Translations under genes and position numbers: made by a program
Part shown: positions 50,078 to 59,662 of the stretch, in pieces
Position numbering within the stretch: position 1 is the first letter of the stretch
Layout of the letters: the number at the start of each line of letters is the position of its first letter
Notes under the pieces: model-generated
Seen by the model: only the letters and a program-made list of their open reading frames with translations
Told to the model about the DNA's origin: nothing
The model's database searches: none
NCBI GenBank assembly: GCA_030123525.1
Contig: CP126125.1
Span: 744,001-808,000 of the forward strand
DNA length: 64,000 bases
Direction: 5' to 3'
Origin: ELB16-189 sp018266435
GTDB lineage: Bacteria > Bacteroidota > Bacteroidia > Cytophagales > Cyclobacteriaceae

Positions 50078-51409
50078 ATGTTCGATAATCTAAGTCTCAA
50101 ACTCGAAAAAGCCTTTCAAAACCTGCGTGGTCAGGGGCGTATTTCAGAAATTAATGTGGCCGGCACCATCAAGGAAATCCGCAAGGCCCTGATGGATGCT
50201 GATGTAAACTACAAAGTAGCCAAAGAAGTAACTGACGACATCAAGGCTAAAGCCATGGGTATGAATGTGCTCACAGCCATTAGCCCGGGGCAATTGTTGA
50301 CTAAAATAACCAACGATGAGCTGACGCAACTCATGGGCGGCCTGGGCGAAGAAATAAAAATAGAAGGCAACCCCGCTGTGATTTTGATTGCGGGTTTGCA
50401 GGGCTCGGGTAAAACAACATTCAGCGGTAAGCTGGCTAATTACTTAAAACGACAAGGCCGAAGTGTGCTGCTAACCGCCTGTGATATTTACCGGCCGGCT
50501 GCGATTGACCAGCTAAAAGTATTGGGTACACAAATTGACGTAGAGGTGTATGCCGAACCAGAAAATAAAGACGCAGTAAAAATAGCCCAGGCAGCCATTG
50601 AGCATGCTAAGAAAAATAACCACCGCATTGTCATTGTTGATACAGCCGGGCGGCTGGCAGTAGATGAAGAGATGATGAGCGAGATTGCAAAGCTGAAAGA
50701 AACACTGAAACCTTCAGAAACTTTGTTTGTGGTAGACTCCATGACCGGCCAAGATGCCGTTAACACCGCTAAAACATTTAACGACCGCTTGAATTTTGAT
50801 GGCGTAGTATTAACCAAACTGGATGGCGATACGCGCGGAGGTGCCGCACTTTCCATTCGCAGGGTGGTGGAGAAGCCCATCAAGTTTATTTCTTCTGGAG
50901 AGAAGATGGAAGCCATCGACCGTTTTTATCCTGACCGTATGGCCAGCCGCATTCTCGGCATGGGTGATGTGGTAAGTTTAGTTGAAAAAGCTCAGCAATC
51001 TTTCGATCAGGAAGAAGCCCGCAGACTCAATGCCAAGATGCGCAAAAACCAATTCGACTTCAATGATTTCTTGTCGCAACTGGAGCAGATAAAAAAGATG
51101 GGCAACATGAAAGACATGCTCAGCATGATACCCGGCATGGGCAAAGCAATGAAGAATGTTGACTTTGACGAAAATGCCTTTAAGCCGGTAGAAGCAATCA
51201 TCAAATCAATGACATTAAAAGAACGTCAGAATCCGGACCTGCTAAACAGCAGCCGCAAAAGCCGGCTGGCCAAAGGTAGCGGCACCAGCATTCAGCAAGT
51301 GAACCAATTGCTCAAACAATTTGAAGACATGCGCAAGATGATGAAGACGATGAACAAAATGGGCGGAGGGAAACGAGCTTTGGGTGCATTAAATCCGTTT
51401 GGCAGATAA
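50078..51409 (+). CDS. ffh: Signal recognition particle GTPase Ffh
   Basis: A 443-residue SRP54-type GTPase that binds signal peptides and SRP RNA. The N domain (about 1-90) is followed by the G domain, with the P-loop GLQGSGKTT (106-114), DTAGRL, and TKLDGDTRGGAALS. The methionine-rich M domain (about 305-443) includes MKDMLSMIPGMGK and the RNA-binding SRKSRLAKGSG. Length is standard. It has its own likely promoter, downstream of the aromatic operon. Confidence 0.97.
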   Translation: MFDNLSLKLEKAFQNLRGQGRISEINVAGTIKEIRKALMDADVNYKVAKEVTDDIKAKAMGMNVLTAISPGQLLTKITNDELTQLMGGLGEEIKIEGNPAVILIAGLQGSGKTTFSGKLANYLKRQGRSVLLTACDIYRPAAIDQLKVLGTQIDVEVYAEPENKDAVKIAQAAIEHAKKNNHRIVIVDTAGRLAVDEEMMSEIAKLKETLKPSETLFVVDSMTGQDAVNTAKTFNDRLNFDGVVLTKLDGDTRGGAALSIRRVVEKPIKFISSGEKMEAIDRFYPDRMASRILGMGDVVSLVEKAQQSFDQEEARRLNAKMRKNQFDFNDFLSQLEQIKKMGNMKDMLSMIPGMGKAMKNVDFDENAFKPVEAIIKSMTLKERQNPDLLNSSRKSRLAKGSGTSIQQVNQLLKQFEDMRKMMKTMNKMGGGKRALGALNPFGR

Positions 51410-51414
51410 CCGGT

Positions 51415-51780
51415 TTAATCGTGTTCGCTTATTAAATAAGCTATCGCTTCATCATAGTGGTCAAAAGCTACATAGTTTTCACTGCCGATAAAAAGCCGGA
51501 AACCTTTTAGGATCATTCGCTGTGGGGAGCTTAAGTTGATGAAAGCATTTTTTTTAATAAGATGTTTTAGGGGGGTCATCTCCCGCTCAGCATGACGCAC
51601 AAATTGTGGCGTGATAAATGTTTTTCCAAAGTTGGCCAGCAACAAACATTCTTTGTTATTGCTCACTACTAATTTTTTAGTTTCATTAAACAACTCAATC
51701 ATAGCATCCGGCTTAAGGCCCGAATAATCGATGGAGATAATTTTCTTGCCAGAAACCGTTATTGTCTTTAATCGCTCCAT
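51415..51780 (-). CDS. Hypothetical STAS/SpoIIAA-like protein
   Basis: A 121-residue soluble protein with an alternating beta-alpha pattern (KKIISIDYSGLKPDAMIELFNETKKLV, split; CLLLANFGKTFITPQFVRHAERE). This resembles the SpoIIAA-like fold of small regulatory proteins, but no phospho-serine motif is clear. It converges on ffh with a five-base gap and lies 33 bases after the next minus-strand gene. No function is assigned. Confidence 0.6.
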   Translation of the reverse strand: MERLKTITVSGKKIISIDYSGLKPDAMIELFNETKKLVVSNNKECLLLANFGKTFITPQFVRHAEREMTPLKHLIKKNAFINLSSPQRMILKGFRLFIGSENYVAFDHYDEAIAYLISEHD

Positions 51781-51813
51781 TGGTTAAAAGCTATTTTCTA
51801 TTTTATTGGCATT

Positions 51814-52290
51814 TCAAAATTTAATCACCAGACAGGCACCGGTTCCATAAAATCGTAACTGTGGTTTGATCTGCGATATTTTCTGAGGAAGATCTGCGTT
51901 GTATAAATCTAACGAATAAAGTGCGCGGGCTTTGTACACCTGGTTACAGATCAGCCCAACCGCAATTAAAGCAGAGCCACCAATGGCATAGCCCCAATCT
52001 GCCCGCTCGCCAAACGCGAGTGTGGCCAGCGGAATAGCGACCATAGCCGCTCCTGCAAATCCGGTTACCGCTGATGTTGTTGACCATCGTCTTGCTTTTT
52101 TAAATTCGGAATATGCCTGTGGATGGGTAAATAAAATTGTGGCCGTTTGTTTGGGGCTGATTTCGAGCGAGTCGCTCAACATATAAATCACGCTTCCAAA
52201 AGTTTTGTACATCGTGAGTTTTTTTTGGGCCTGCGTTTTTAATCCAACCAGGGCAATGCCCGCAAAAAATAGAATTCTTAACTTATTCAT
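51814..52290 (-). CDS. Secreted or membrane protein of unknown function
   Basis: A 158-residue protein with a signal peptide (about 1-21, FAGIALVGLKTQAQ). A central hairpin of two hydrophobic helices (about 72-92 and 97-115, TGFAGAAMVAIPLATLAFG and GYAIGGSALIAVGLICNQVY) follows. The C-terminal tail ends KPQLRFYGTGACLVIKF. It looks like a small membrane-anchored envelope protein. No family is recognised. Confidence 0.6.
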   Translation of the reverse strand: MNKLRILFFAGIALVGLKTQAQKKLTMYKTFGSVIYMLSDSLEISPKQTATILFTHPQAYSEFKKARRWSTTSAVTGFAGAAMVAIPLATLAFGERADWGYAIGGSALIAVGLICNQVYKARALYSLDLYNADLPQKISQIKPQLRFYGTGACLVIKF

Positions 52291-52332
52291 TATGTAAAAA
52301 TAAACATTCGGCCGATTATGTCATGAATCAAA

Positions 52333-52362
52333 AAAAGAAGCCGGATTACTCCGGCTTCTTTT
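52333..52362 (-). terminator. Intrinsic terminator of the M16 protease pair
   Basis: AAAAGAAGCCGG (52333-52344) pairs with CCGGCTTCTTTT (52351-52362) around a six-base loop. On the minus strand it is followed by a run of T residues. It lies 21 bases past the stop of the gene ending at 52383. Confidence 0.8.
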
Positions 52363-52382
52363 AAAGTAAGAGTATTGCGTTA

Positions 52383-53777
52383 CTACTTTAGTTTTTTTGC
52401 AGCCTCGTGCATTTTAATCTGTCTCTCCAAAAGTTTTTTATCGCCTACTAAAACGAGGGTCATGTCTTCGTACTTAAAATAATCTTTAGTCATCTGCGAC
52501 ACTTTTTCCGGAGTCACGGCATAAATGTTTTTTACCCGATCAGTAAGGTAGCTGTCGTCCATCCCGTGTAGGTCAAGAAAATTCAGTTGGTTGATAATTC
52601 CATTGGGGTTTGAGTTTTGCAACACAAACGTGCCGGCCATGTAGCGTTGTATTCCTTCCAACTCTGCTTTGGGTGGTGCTTCTGATTGCAGGCGTTTGAT
52701 TTCTTTCGCAATCTCTTGCAACGAGGCGCCTGTATCTTTACTGGTTACGTCTGCTTCCTCATACCAAACGGATACTCCTTTTCTGTTTTGAATTGTGCTG
52801 AAGGGTGAGTACGTGTAGCCTTTGTCTTCGCGAATGTTACTGGTGATGCGTGAGCCAAACGATCCGCCCAAAAGTGAGTTGGTGACTTGAAGCGCAACTA
52901 CATCTTTGTCTTTAGGGGTCAGCGTTGGTGTTCCTAAAATCACAGTTGTCTGTGGAGCATCTTTGCGATCGATCATGGCGATCTCATTGGTGTACACCGG
53001 AGTTGCAGGCGGATAACTCACTTCAGGGCCGGCAGTCCATTTTGTAAATGCTTCTTCAATCGCCTTTGTTACGGCTTGCTCATCAAATTTTCCAACCACA
53101 TAGACCACCGAGCGCTTTGCGCCAAAGTTTTTATTGTAAAAACCTTTCGCCATATCGAGCGTGTAGCTGCTGAGCATTTCTTCGGTTGGGAATGTTCTTC
53201 CATACGGATGGTCTTTATAAATCATCTGAAAGAATTTTTCTGAGGCTTGCGATTGAGGTACCGATTTTTGGACTACCAGTTGTCTTTTCAAATCCGATTT
53301 CAACCGTTCCACTTCACTGGCCGGGAATGCGGGGTTCATTACAATGTCGGCAATCACTTTGATCAGATCAGGTGCAAATTCTGAAAGTACCGCGCCTGAA
53401 ATGGTTACGTTATCGGCCCCGGTATTGATGTTCACCTCCCCACCCATGCCGGCTACTTTTTTCGAAATGGTTTTAAAGTTCATAGTGGCTGTTCCTTCTT
53501 TCATCAGTGCGCTTGTTAAGTCAGCCAGCCAAACTTCGTTAGCGGCTTCATGCACATTTCCGGTTTTGATGATCAGGTTCACATTCACTTTTGGCAATAC
53601 GCCATATTGCACTAATGTTGAGCGCAGGCCGTTAGCCAATGTTTTCCCTGTTTTTGCAGGGAGATGAAAATCTTTCGGGGTTCCACCGGCAGGAGGCGTT
53701 TCCTTTTGTGCAAACAATTGAATCGCAAAAACGGAAATAAGCAGTGCGGTTAATATATTTTTGGTTATCGTTTTCAT
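52383..53777 (-). CDS. M16-fold protein, probably non-catalytic partner
   Basis: A 464-residue exported M16 protein with signal peptide (about 1-23, TALLISVFAIQLFAQ). The inverted zinc motif HxxEH is missing: at the position the sequence is EVWLADLTSALMKEGT. The rest of the fold is well kept, with FYNKNFGAKRSVVYVVGKFDEQ and the LLGGSFGSRITSNIREDKGYTYS strand-turn typical of the partner half. Non-catalytic M16 subunits pair with an active one, here the upstream gene. It overlaps that gene by four bases (53774-53777). Probable periplasmic peptidase complex. Confidence 0.9.
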   Translation of the reverse strand: MKTITKNILTALLISVFAIQLFAQKETPPAGGTPKDFHLPAKTGKTLANGLRSTLVQYGVLPKVNVNLIIKTGNVHEAANEVWLADLTSALMKEGTATMNFKTISKKVAGMGGEVNINTGADNVTISGAVLSEFAPDLIKVIADIVMNPAFPASEVERLKSDLKRQLVVQKSVPQSQASEKFFQMIYKDHPYGRTFPTEEMLSSYTLDMAKGFYNKNFGAKRSVVYVVGKFDEQAVTKAIEEAFTKWTAGPEVSYPPATPVYTNEIAMIDRKDAPQTTVILGTPTLTPKDKDVVALQVTNSLLGGSFGSRITSNIREDKGYTYSPFSTIQNRKGVSVWYEEADVTSKDTGASLQEIAKEIKRLQSEAPPKAELEGIQRYMAGTFVLQNSNPNGIINQLNFLDLHGMDDSYLTDRVKNIYAVTPEKVSQMTKDYFKYEDMTLVLVGDKKLLERQIKMHEAAKKLK

Positions 53778-55162
53778 TTTGCTTTTGCTTTGGGGTCAAC
53801 TATTATTATCGTACGGTTGGTTTGACGCAAATATTCTTGTGCTGTTTGTTGAATCAACGCAGGTGTTACTTTTCTAAATTCATCTTCCAGTGAATTGATT
53901 CTGCCCGGGTCGTCATCAAATAATGCAAAACAAGCCAGCATATCGGCACGGCCAATACCAAAGAACCCTCCAAGATCATCATAAAGTTTTGAGCGGATCT
54001 TTACTACGGCCAAATCCAAATCTTCTTGGGTCACATTGGTCTGCAGTTCACTCACCGCTTTATCCACCTGGTATAAAATTGAATCGGGTGAAACTTTTGA
54101 ATCATAAATCAGGTCGGCCATCCACACCATCGGCCCCTGATAATTATACATATTGCCCAGGTAATTGATACCCCCGCTTATACTCCCCGTATATCCTTTT
54201 CCTTGTACCAATGACAAATACAATTTGCTGTCCTGGCCTTGCACCAGCATTTGGTCAATCAACCCCATGGCATAATACTCGGGTGTGTTGCGTTCTGGCA
54301 TTTTGTAGGCTACGGCAATAGCGGGTTTTTCGGCCAGCTTATCTTCTTTGGTAAAACGTTTTTCTTTTTCTTGTTTTGGTTCAGAGATATCAGGCTTAGC
54401 CGGAAGGTTCGATGAAGCTATCCCTCCAAAATATTTTTCAATCCAGTTCTTTGCCTCCTCCATTTCAAAATCTCCCACTACAGCAATCGATGCGTTGTTA
54501 GGAGCGTAAAATGTTTTAAAAAAACTATTCACATCTTCAAGCTTGGCCGAATCCAGATCTTTCAGGTCGCCATAAAAGTTGTGGGCATTAAACCAGTTTT
54601 CATTGGCATACTGGGGCATATCCAGCCAGGGGAATCCGCCATAAGGCTGGTTGAGCACATTTACTCTCACTTCATTTTTTACTACACCTTGTTGGTTGGT
54701 CAAATTATCTTGTGTAATAGCCAGGCCTTTCATCCGGTCTGCCTCAGCCCAAAGTGCAGTTTCTAACTTGTGTGCCGGCATCACTTCAAAATAATTCGTA
54801 AAATCGAAGCGAGTTGAACCATTAAGTATTCCGCCATTGGATTGTACCAACTTGATAAACTCCATCTTACCCAGATTTTGTGAGCCCTGAAACATCATGT
54901 GTTCAAACAAATGTGCAAAGCCGGTGCGGTCTTTCGGCTCGATGCGAAAGCCGATGTTGTAATACACCGCGATGGCCACCGTGGGCGAAGTTTTGTCTTG
55001 CGACAACGCTACCTTAAGGCCATTCTTTAATTTATAGTATTCAACAGGAACTTTGAATGTGCCCGTTGCCTGTTCATCTTTTTTTACATTGCAACTGCTG
55101 ATAGTCATTGCAATAAAAGACACGAACACAAGTTGACGAATGAAATGATGAGGTTGGTGCAT
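53774..55162 (-). CDS. M16 family zinc metallopeptidase, exported lipoprotein
   Basis: A 462-residue M16 peptidase with a lipoprotein signal: hydrophobic FVSFIAMTISSC with lipidated C24. The zinc motif is H84-L-F-E87-H88 in FAHLFEHMMFQGS, and the distal glutamate is in VVKNEVRVNVLNQPYGG. The second domain contains QDSKLYLSLVQGKGYTGS. It pairs with the inactive M16 protein, translationally coupled by ATGA. Together they probably form a periplasmic oligopeptidase on the outer-membrane inner face. Confidence 0.93.
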   Translation of the reverse strand: MHQPHHFIRQLVFVSFIAMTISSCNVKKDEQATGTFKVPVEYYKLKNGLKVALSQDKTSPTVAIAVYYNIGFRIEPKDRTGFAHLFEHMMFQGSQNLGKMEFIKLVQSNGGILNGSTRFDFTNYFEVMPAHKLETALWAEADRMKGLAITQDNLTNQQGVVKNEVRVNVLNQPYGGFPWLDMPQYANENWFNAHNFYGDLKDLDSAKLEDVNSFFKTFYAPNNASIAVVGDFEMEEAKNWIEKYFGGIASSNLPAKPDISEPKQEKEKRFTKEDKLAEKPAIAVAYKMPERNTPEYYAMGLIDQMLVQGQDSKLYLSLVQGKGYTGSISGGINYLGNMYNYQGPMVWMADLIYDSKVSPDSILYQVDKAVSELQTNVTQEDLDLAVVKIRSKLYDDLGGFFGIGRADMLACFALFDDDPGRINSLEDEFRKVTPALIQQTAQEYLRQTNRTIIIVDPKAKAK

Positions 55163-55218
55163 AATAAATTTTTAAGAATATTAAAATTGAGAAAATGCTA
55201 TTGAAAGAAACTTGCTGG

Positions 55219-55926
55219 TCAACCTAGCCGTTTGGCAGCCTCCTCCCAGTTGACCAAGCTCCACCAATTAGCAACATACTCGTTTCGCTTGTTTTGGTAC
55301 TTGAGGTAGTAGGCATGCTCCCACACATCAAGGCCAAGCAATGGGGTGCCTTTCAGTTCTGAATGATCCATCATTGGGTTATCTTGATTGGGGGTGCTTC
55401 CTATTTTCAGTTTTCCTTCGTGCTTGACCAGCCAAGCCCAACCTGAGCCAAAGCGGGTCATTGCTGCTTTGGTAAACTCTTCTTTGAATTTATCGAACGA
55501 GCCAAATGACCCGCTGATCGCTTCACCAATTTTTCCGGAGGGCATTCCTCCTCCGTTTGGTTTCATCACTTGCCAGAAAAAATTATGGTTCCACGCACCT
55601 CCCATATTATTCTTCACTTTGGAAGATAGTTTGGAAGCGTGATCAAAAAATTCTTTTTCGTTTTCATACGAAATTTTTTCTGTGACAATCGCTTCATTTA
55701 CATTCTTGACATACGCAGCATGGTGCTTGGTGTAGTGAATTTCCATGGTTAGTGCATCAATGTGAGGCTCTAAGGCGGCATACGGATAGGGCAAGGTTAC
55801 TTGCGAAAACTGAAAAGCAACCGGCCAAGCATAACCTTCAGAACTCAAAAGTGGAGTAACGATAGAAGCAACTGCAACAGTTTTGACAGAGTCTTTTACA
55901 AATTTTCTTCGACTAATGTTTTTCAT
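55219..55926 (-). CDS. Fe/Mn superoxide dismutase with Tat-type signal
   Basis: A 235-residue Fe/Mn superoxide dismutase. The metal ligands are H64 (MEIHYTKHH), H114 (GAWNHNFFW), D200 and H204 (DVWEHAYY). The N-terminus MKNISRRKFVKDSVKTVAV is a twin-arginine signal: R6-R7 with K8-F9, then a hydrophobic stretch, so the mature enzyme is likely exported to the periplasm already folded with metal. Fe versus Mn cannot be told from ligands. It ends 56 bases from the M16 pair's start, on the same strand. Confidence 0.93.
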   Translation of the reverse strand: MKNISRRKFVKDSVKTVAVASIVTPLLSSEGYAWPVAFQFSQVTLPYPYAALEPHIDALTMEIHYTKHHAAYVKNVNEAIVTEKISYENEKEFFDHASKLSSKVKNNMGGAWNHNFFWQVMKPNGGGMPSGKIGEAISGSFGSFDKFKEEFTKAAMTRFGSGWAWLVKHEGKLKIGSTPNQDNPMMDHSELKGTPLLGLDVWEHAYYLKYQNKRNEYVANWWSLVNWEEAAKRLG

Positions 55927-56056
55927 GTTATTTTAATTTAAAGGAGGTCAGAGAAAGAATAAATTTACTCAATTTTTTTTAGCTTGCATTTACGCTGATT
56001 CTCAAGAAACCTTTTCCTAAAGGAAAAAAATTTAGAGGCTGAAAAAATAAAGAACT

Positions 56057-57028
56057 ATGAATGATACACTCTACAATGAAATACCCTCACTCGACTTAGC
56101 CGATTTTACCGGAAACGATCCGGTCAAAAAGAAAAAATTTGTGGCTGACCTCGGAGCTGCATACAATAACATTGGATTTGTGGCGGTTCGCAACCATTAT
56201 CTTTCCGATGAATTGAGTGCAAAATTATATGCCGTGATCAAAAAGTTTTTTGCTCAGCCTGATGCCGTTAAGCAAAACTATGAAATAGCAGGGTTGGCCG
56301 GTCAGCGTGGCTACATCGGCAAGGGGAAAGAACACGCCAAAGGTCGCAACACCGGTGACCTGAAAGAATTTTATCACGTAGGCCAAACGGTGGAAGATAA
56401 CGATCCGATCAAAAAAGAATACCCCGATAATGTGTGGCCAAACGAACTACCCGAGTTCAAAGAAATTTCGCTGGAGGTATACACACAGTTGGAAAAAACC
56501 GGTGTGCAAATGCTACGTGCCATTGCGTTGTATTTAGGCTTGCCCGAAAATTATTTCGATGCCAAAGTAAAACACGGCAACAGCATCTTACGTCCAATTC
56601 ATTACTTCCCCATCGAAAATCCCGATGCTGTTCCGCCTGATGCCGTACGCGCTGCCGAACATGGCGATATTAATTTGATCACACTTTTGATGGGCGCCAG
56701 TGCCGATGGCTTGCAAGTGCTGAGGCGTGACGGAAAATGGATACCCATTACTGCGCTACCCGATCAGTTGGTGGTAAACGTGGGCGATATGCTTGAGCGG
56801 CTCACCAATAAAAAATTAAAGTCCACCATTCACCGCGTGGTTAACCCTCCACGTCATTTGATGAACCACCCGCGCTATTCTATTCCTTTTTTCATGCACC
56901 CACGCTCAGAAATGGACCTAACTGCTTTGCCCTCGTGTGTGGACATTGAACATCCCAAACTGTGGGACGATACCACGGCTGGTGAGTTTCTCAACCAGCG
57001 ATTGAAAGAAATCGGTTTAAAAAAATAA
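56057..57028 (+). CDS. 2-oxoglutarate/Fe(II)-dependent oxygenase (isopenicillin N synthase-like)
   Basis: A 323-residue oxygenase of the isopenicillin N synthase-like superfamily. The non-haem iron triad is H202-x-D204 in AAEHGDINLIT and H259 in KSTIHRVVNPP, and the 2-oxoglutarate binding R273-x-S275 is in HPRYSIPFF. The N-terminal DIOX_N region (about 8-120) shows SLDLADFTG, QRGYIGKGKEHAKG. The substrate is unknown. It lies five bases before chrA and is probably co-transcribed with it. Confidence 0.9.
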   Translation: MNDTLYNEIPSLDLADFTGNDPVKKKKFVADLGAAYNNIGFVAVRNHYLSDELSAKLYAVIKKFFAQPDAVKQNYEIAGLAGQRGYIGKGKEHAKGRNTGDLKEFYHVGQTVEDNDPIKKEYPDNVWPNELPEFKEISLEVYTQLEKTGVQMLRAIALYLGLPENYFDAKVKHGNSILRPIHYFPIENPDAVPPDAVRAAEHGDINLITLLMGASADGLQVLRRDGKWIPITALPDQLVVNVGDMLERLTNKKLKSTIHRVVNPPRHLMNHPRYSIPFFMHPRSEMDLTALPSCVDIEHPKLWDDTTAGEFLNQRLKEIGLKK

Positions 57029-57033
57029 CAGCC

Positions 57034-58239
57034 TTGAAAGAGAAGGTTCGTTATACCGATTTTCTCAAAGATGTTTTGGTGTTATCGGTTTCCTGCTTTG
57101 GCGGACCCCAGGCACACTTTGCTCATTTTGAACACCTGCTGGTAGAAAAAAGAAAATACCTGACCGAAGAAGAACTGATTGAAGTGAATGCATTGGGCCA
57201 GGTATTGCCGGGGCCTACTTCCACTCAAACATTAACGGCCATTGCTTATCGTTTAGGTGGGCCGAATTTAGCTTACCTCACCTTGCTGATCTGGATGTTA
57301 CCGTCTGTGATAATCATGACGGCTGCCGGTATGTTGATTGCCAGTTTTCAGGCCAAACAAATTTCCCTGCAGTTTACGCGGTTCATCCAGCCAATGGCTG
57401 TGGGGTTTATTGCTTACAGCGCGTTTGTTATCATTAACAAAACAGTAAAACACAAACGCACTTTTATCATTATGTTGCTGGCCGGTATCCTTTCATTCAT
57501 CATTCAGTCTCCTTACATATTCCCCACCATTCTGTTGATTGCGGGCTGTGTTACGGCCTTCAATTACAAAGCACACCCACGTGAGCCTAAACGCAAGGTG
57601 GAAGTATATTGGTCGAATCTGTTTTTGTGGATCGGTGTGTTGATCTTTGCGGCTCTGCTTGGAAGTTTGACTAAAGCCACACCGGAGCTATTGCCCATTC
57701 GTCTGTTTGAAAATTTTTACCGTAACGGAAGTCTGGTATTTGGCGGAGGGTCCGTACTTACACCGATGTTATACACCGAGTTTGTGCAGTTTAAAAAATA
57801 TTTGTCGTCAGAAGATTTTCTCTCAGGCTATGCACTGGTGCAGGCATTGCCAGGCCCGGTGTATTCGTTCAGTTCATACATTGGTGCTATATCCATGAGC
57901 CCGTTTGGCAAAAGCGGAGAAATGCTGGGTGCTGTTTCGGCTGCGGCCGGGATTTTTTTGCCCGGCACCTTTTTGATATTCTTTATGATTCGCGTGTGGG
58001 ATCGGCTGAAATCGTTTCGCGCCATCCGCGCCTCACTGGAAGGAATCTTAGCGGCCAATGCCGGGCTGGTAGCCACAGCCGCAGTGATCTTATTTCTTCC
58101 TTTAGTGAAAGACGAGCCGCTGAAAAATATTCTACTCAATACTGGCATAACACTGGCAACTCTTGCACTTACCCTGTTCACCCGTGTGCCTTCCTGGGCG
58201 GTGATTGCAGGCGGATTAATTTTGGGAGTCGTGCTGTAG
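57034..58239 (+). CDS. chrA: Chromate transporter family protein ChrA
   Basis: A 401-residue membrane protein with a duplicated chromate-transport domain, starting with TTG at 57034. The first half has SCFGGPQAHFAHFEHLLVEK and EVNALGQVLPGPTSTQT. The second has NGSLVFGGGSVLTPMLYTEF and SGYALVQALPGPVYSF. About ten hydrophobic segments are visible, as in the long-chain (LCHR) ChrA type. Chromate efflux or sulfate-related transport is the known activity of characterised members; here the physiological substrate is uncertain. Confidence 0.92.
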   Translation: MKEKVRYTDFLKDVLVLSVSCFGGPQAHFAHFEHLLVEKRKYLTEEELIEVNALGQVLPGPTSTQTLTAIAYRLGGPNLAYLTLLIWMLPSVIIMTAAGMLIASFQAKQISLQFTRFIQPMAVGFIAYSAFVIINKTVKHKRTFIIMLLAGILSFIIQSPYIFPTILLIAGCVTAFNYKAHPREPKRKVEVYWSNLFLWIGVLIFAALLGSLTKATPELLPIRLFENFYRNGSLVFGGGSVLTPMLYTEFVQFKKYLSSEDFLSGYALVQALPGPVYSFSSYIGAISMSPFGKSGEMLGAVSAAAGIFLPGTFLIFFMIRVWDRLKSFRAIRASLEGILAANAGLVATAAVILFLPLVKDEPLKNILLNTGITLATLALTLFTRVPSWAVIAGGLILGVVL

Positions 58240-58327
58240 CCTTTTCAAACACGATTGGTTGTCAGTCATCCTATTGAAAAGTATCCCGCAATAAGTAAAA
58301 AAATCAATGAGTTGAAAATTCAAAACA

Positions 58328-59662
58328 TCATTGTTTCTTCGTGCGCTTGATGAAAATAAAATCTCCACCCTCATCGCCTGTGCTTTGCACCACACCAAAC
58401 TGCGGTGTAGCCGGAGAGTTATTGGTAACGGGTTCGTAGATGCGGTAGAAAAGAGTTTGTGCCGGCAGAAATGGATCGTTGTTATCTTCCAACCGTTTGA
58501 TGAGGTAATCGGCAAAAATACTTTTGTCGGGCACTTGTGATAAACTGCCGCTGGTCATGGCCCGTCTGCTCGGGTATTTGTACATCTCGCTGATCTTGGT
58601 AGCCATAAACTCCATCACCCCGCGCGTCCTGAAAATGCTGCCGCTGAAACACGCATCGCTGATCAGCAAAGTGTGTTTGGCCGAAATAGCGCCCAGGTAA
58701 TCGCGCACAATGGTGTTGGGGATCCAATCGCTTTTGGATGTGGACCGGGCATCGGAAGGAAGCCAATACCCAAATCCTTTTTCTTTGTCATAAAAACCAT
58801 GGCCCGCATAAAATATCAACACGTTGTCTTTGGGTGTAACCTCAGCCGAAAGTTGTTCAAACGCATCGATCACAGCCGAGCGTGGTGGGTTTTCGAGCAA
58901 CCTGACATTTTTTGCATCAAACGCATATCGCTCCACCAACAATTTTTTAATTCGGTTGGCGTCTTTAACCGGAAAAGCTAAGCCCGGTATATTGGGGCTC
59001 TCGTATTTGTACTCGCTCTCACCTATAATTAGCGCATAGTAAGTGGGTATGGCGCCTGTGTACTCTTGCCCCAGGTTATCCTTCAACAGGCGGTCAGTAG
59101 CTTCGCCTGTTTTATCGGCAAGTTTGCCGGTATTATCCTGAATGGTTGGTTTGGGAGTTTCAGTTTTAGTGGCTTCTGGTTGGGGTGTGGCCGTAACAAC
59201 CGGCTCACTTTGTTTTTGTCTTTGTGGTACAGGTTGGTTGGCCACAACCTTGATCGTGTCTGTTGCTTTTTTTGTTGTGGGTGATGTTATTCCGACTGCT
59301 TGTTGACTTAATGCATTCTTATCAATCTGATTTTCACTTTGGTTTTTCGAGGGATCTTTAACTGTCTTATTGGCCTGAAGTTGTGTTTCATCTGTTCGTT
59401 GTTTGGAATAATCTTTTACTTCAGATATTTTTTGATCTTGCTTGTGATGCTGAACTGTTGAACCTTCAGTATGCAATGATTGCTCAGCTACAGTGGACAG
59501 CCCAATGATGATTTTATTTGAAATCCCAAAAGGCATAGATTTTTTCAGCGGTGCTGAGCCCTCAGATGAACTGCGGCTAAGTGTATTGTTTATTGAAAAT
59601 GTTTGAGAAAACCCATCTGTGGTAACACAATAAATAAAAAAAATAAAAAAGAATATTTTCAT
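58328..59662 (-). CDS. Exported caspase-like peptidase (C14, orthocaspase)
   Basis: A 444-residue protein with a signal peptide (about 1-20, FFFIFFIYCVTTDGFSQ) and a long low-complexity linker rich in Q, K, T and P (about 60-200). The caspase fold starts at YYALIIGESEYKY (about 208). The catalytic dyad is H288 in FYAGHGFYDKE and C338 in SDACFSGSIF. The exported linker-tethered caspase is unusual, as most bacterial orthocaspases are cytoplasmic or fused with WD40 or similar domains. It overlaps the next upstream gene by four bases (59659-59662). The substrate is unknown; basic-residue specificity is common in orthocaspases. Confidence 0.9.
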   Translation of the reverse strand: MKIFFFIFFIYCVTTDGFSQTFSINNTLSRSSSEGSAPLKKSMPFGISNKIIIGLSTVAEQSLHTEGSTVQHHKQDQKISEVKDYSKQRTDETQLQANKTVKDPSKNQSENQIDKNALSQQAVGITSPTTKKATDTIKVVANQPVPQRQKQSEPVVTATPQPEATKTETPKPTIQDNTGKLADKTGEATDRLLKDNLGQEYTGAIPTYYALIIGESEYKYESPNIPGLAFPVKDANRIKKLLVERYAFDAKNVRLLENPPRSAVIDAFEQLSAEVTPKDNVLIFYAGHGFYDKEKGFGYWLPSDARSTSKSDWIPNTIVRDYLGAISAKHTLLISDACFSGSIFRTRGVMEFMATKISEMYKYPSRRAMTSGSLSQVPDKSIFADYLIKRLEDNNDPFLPAQTLFYRIYEPVTNNSPATPQFGVVQSTGDEGGDFIFIKRTKKQ

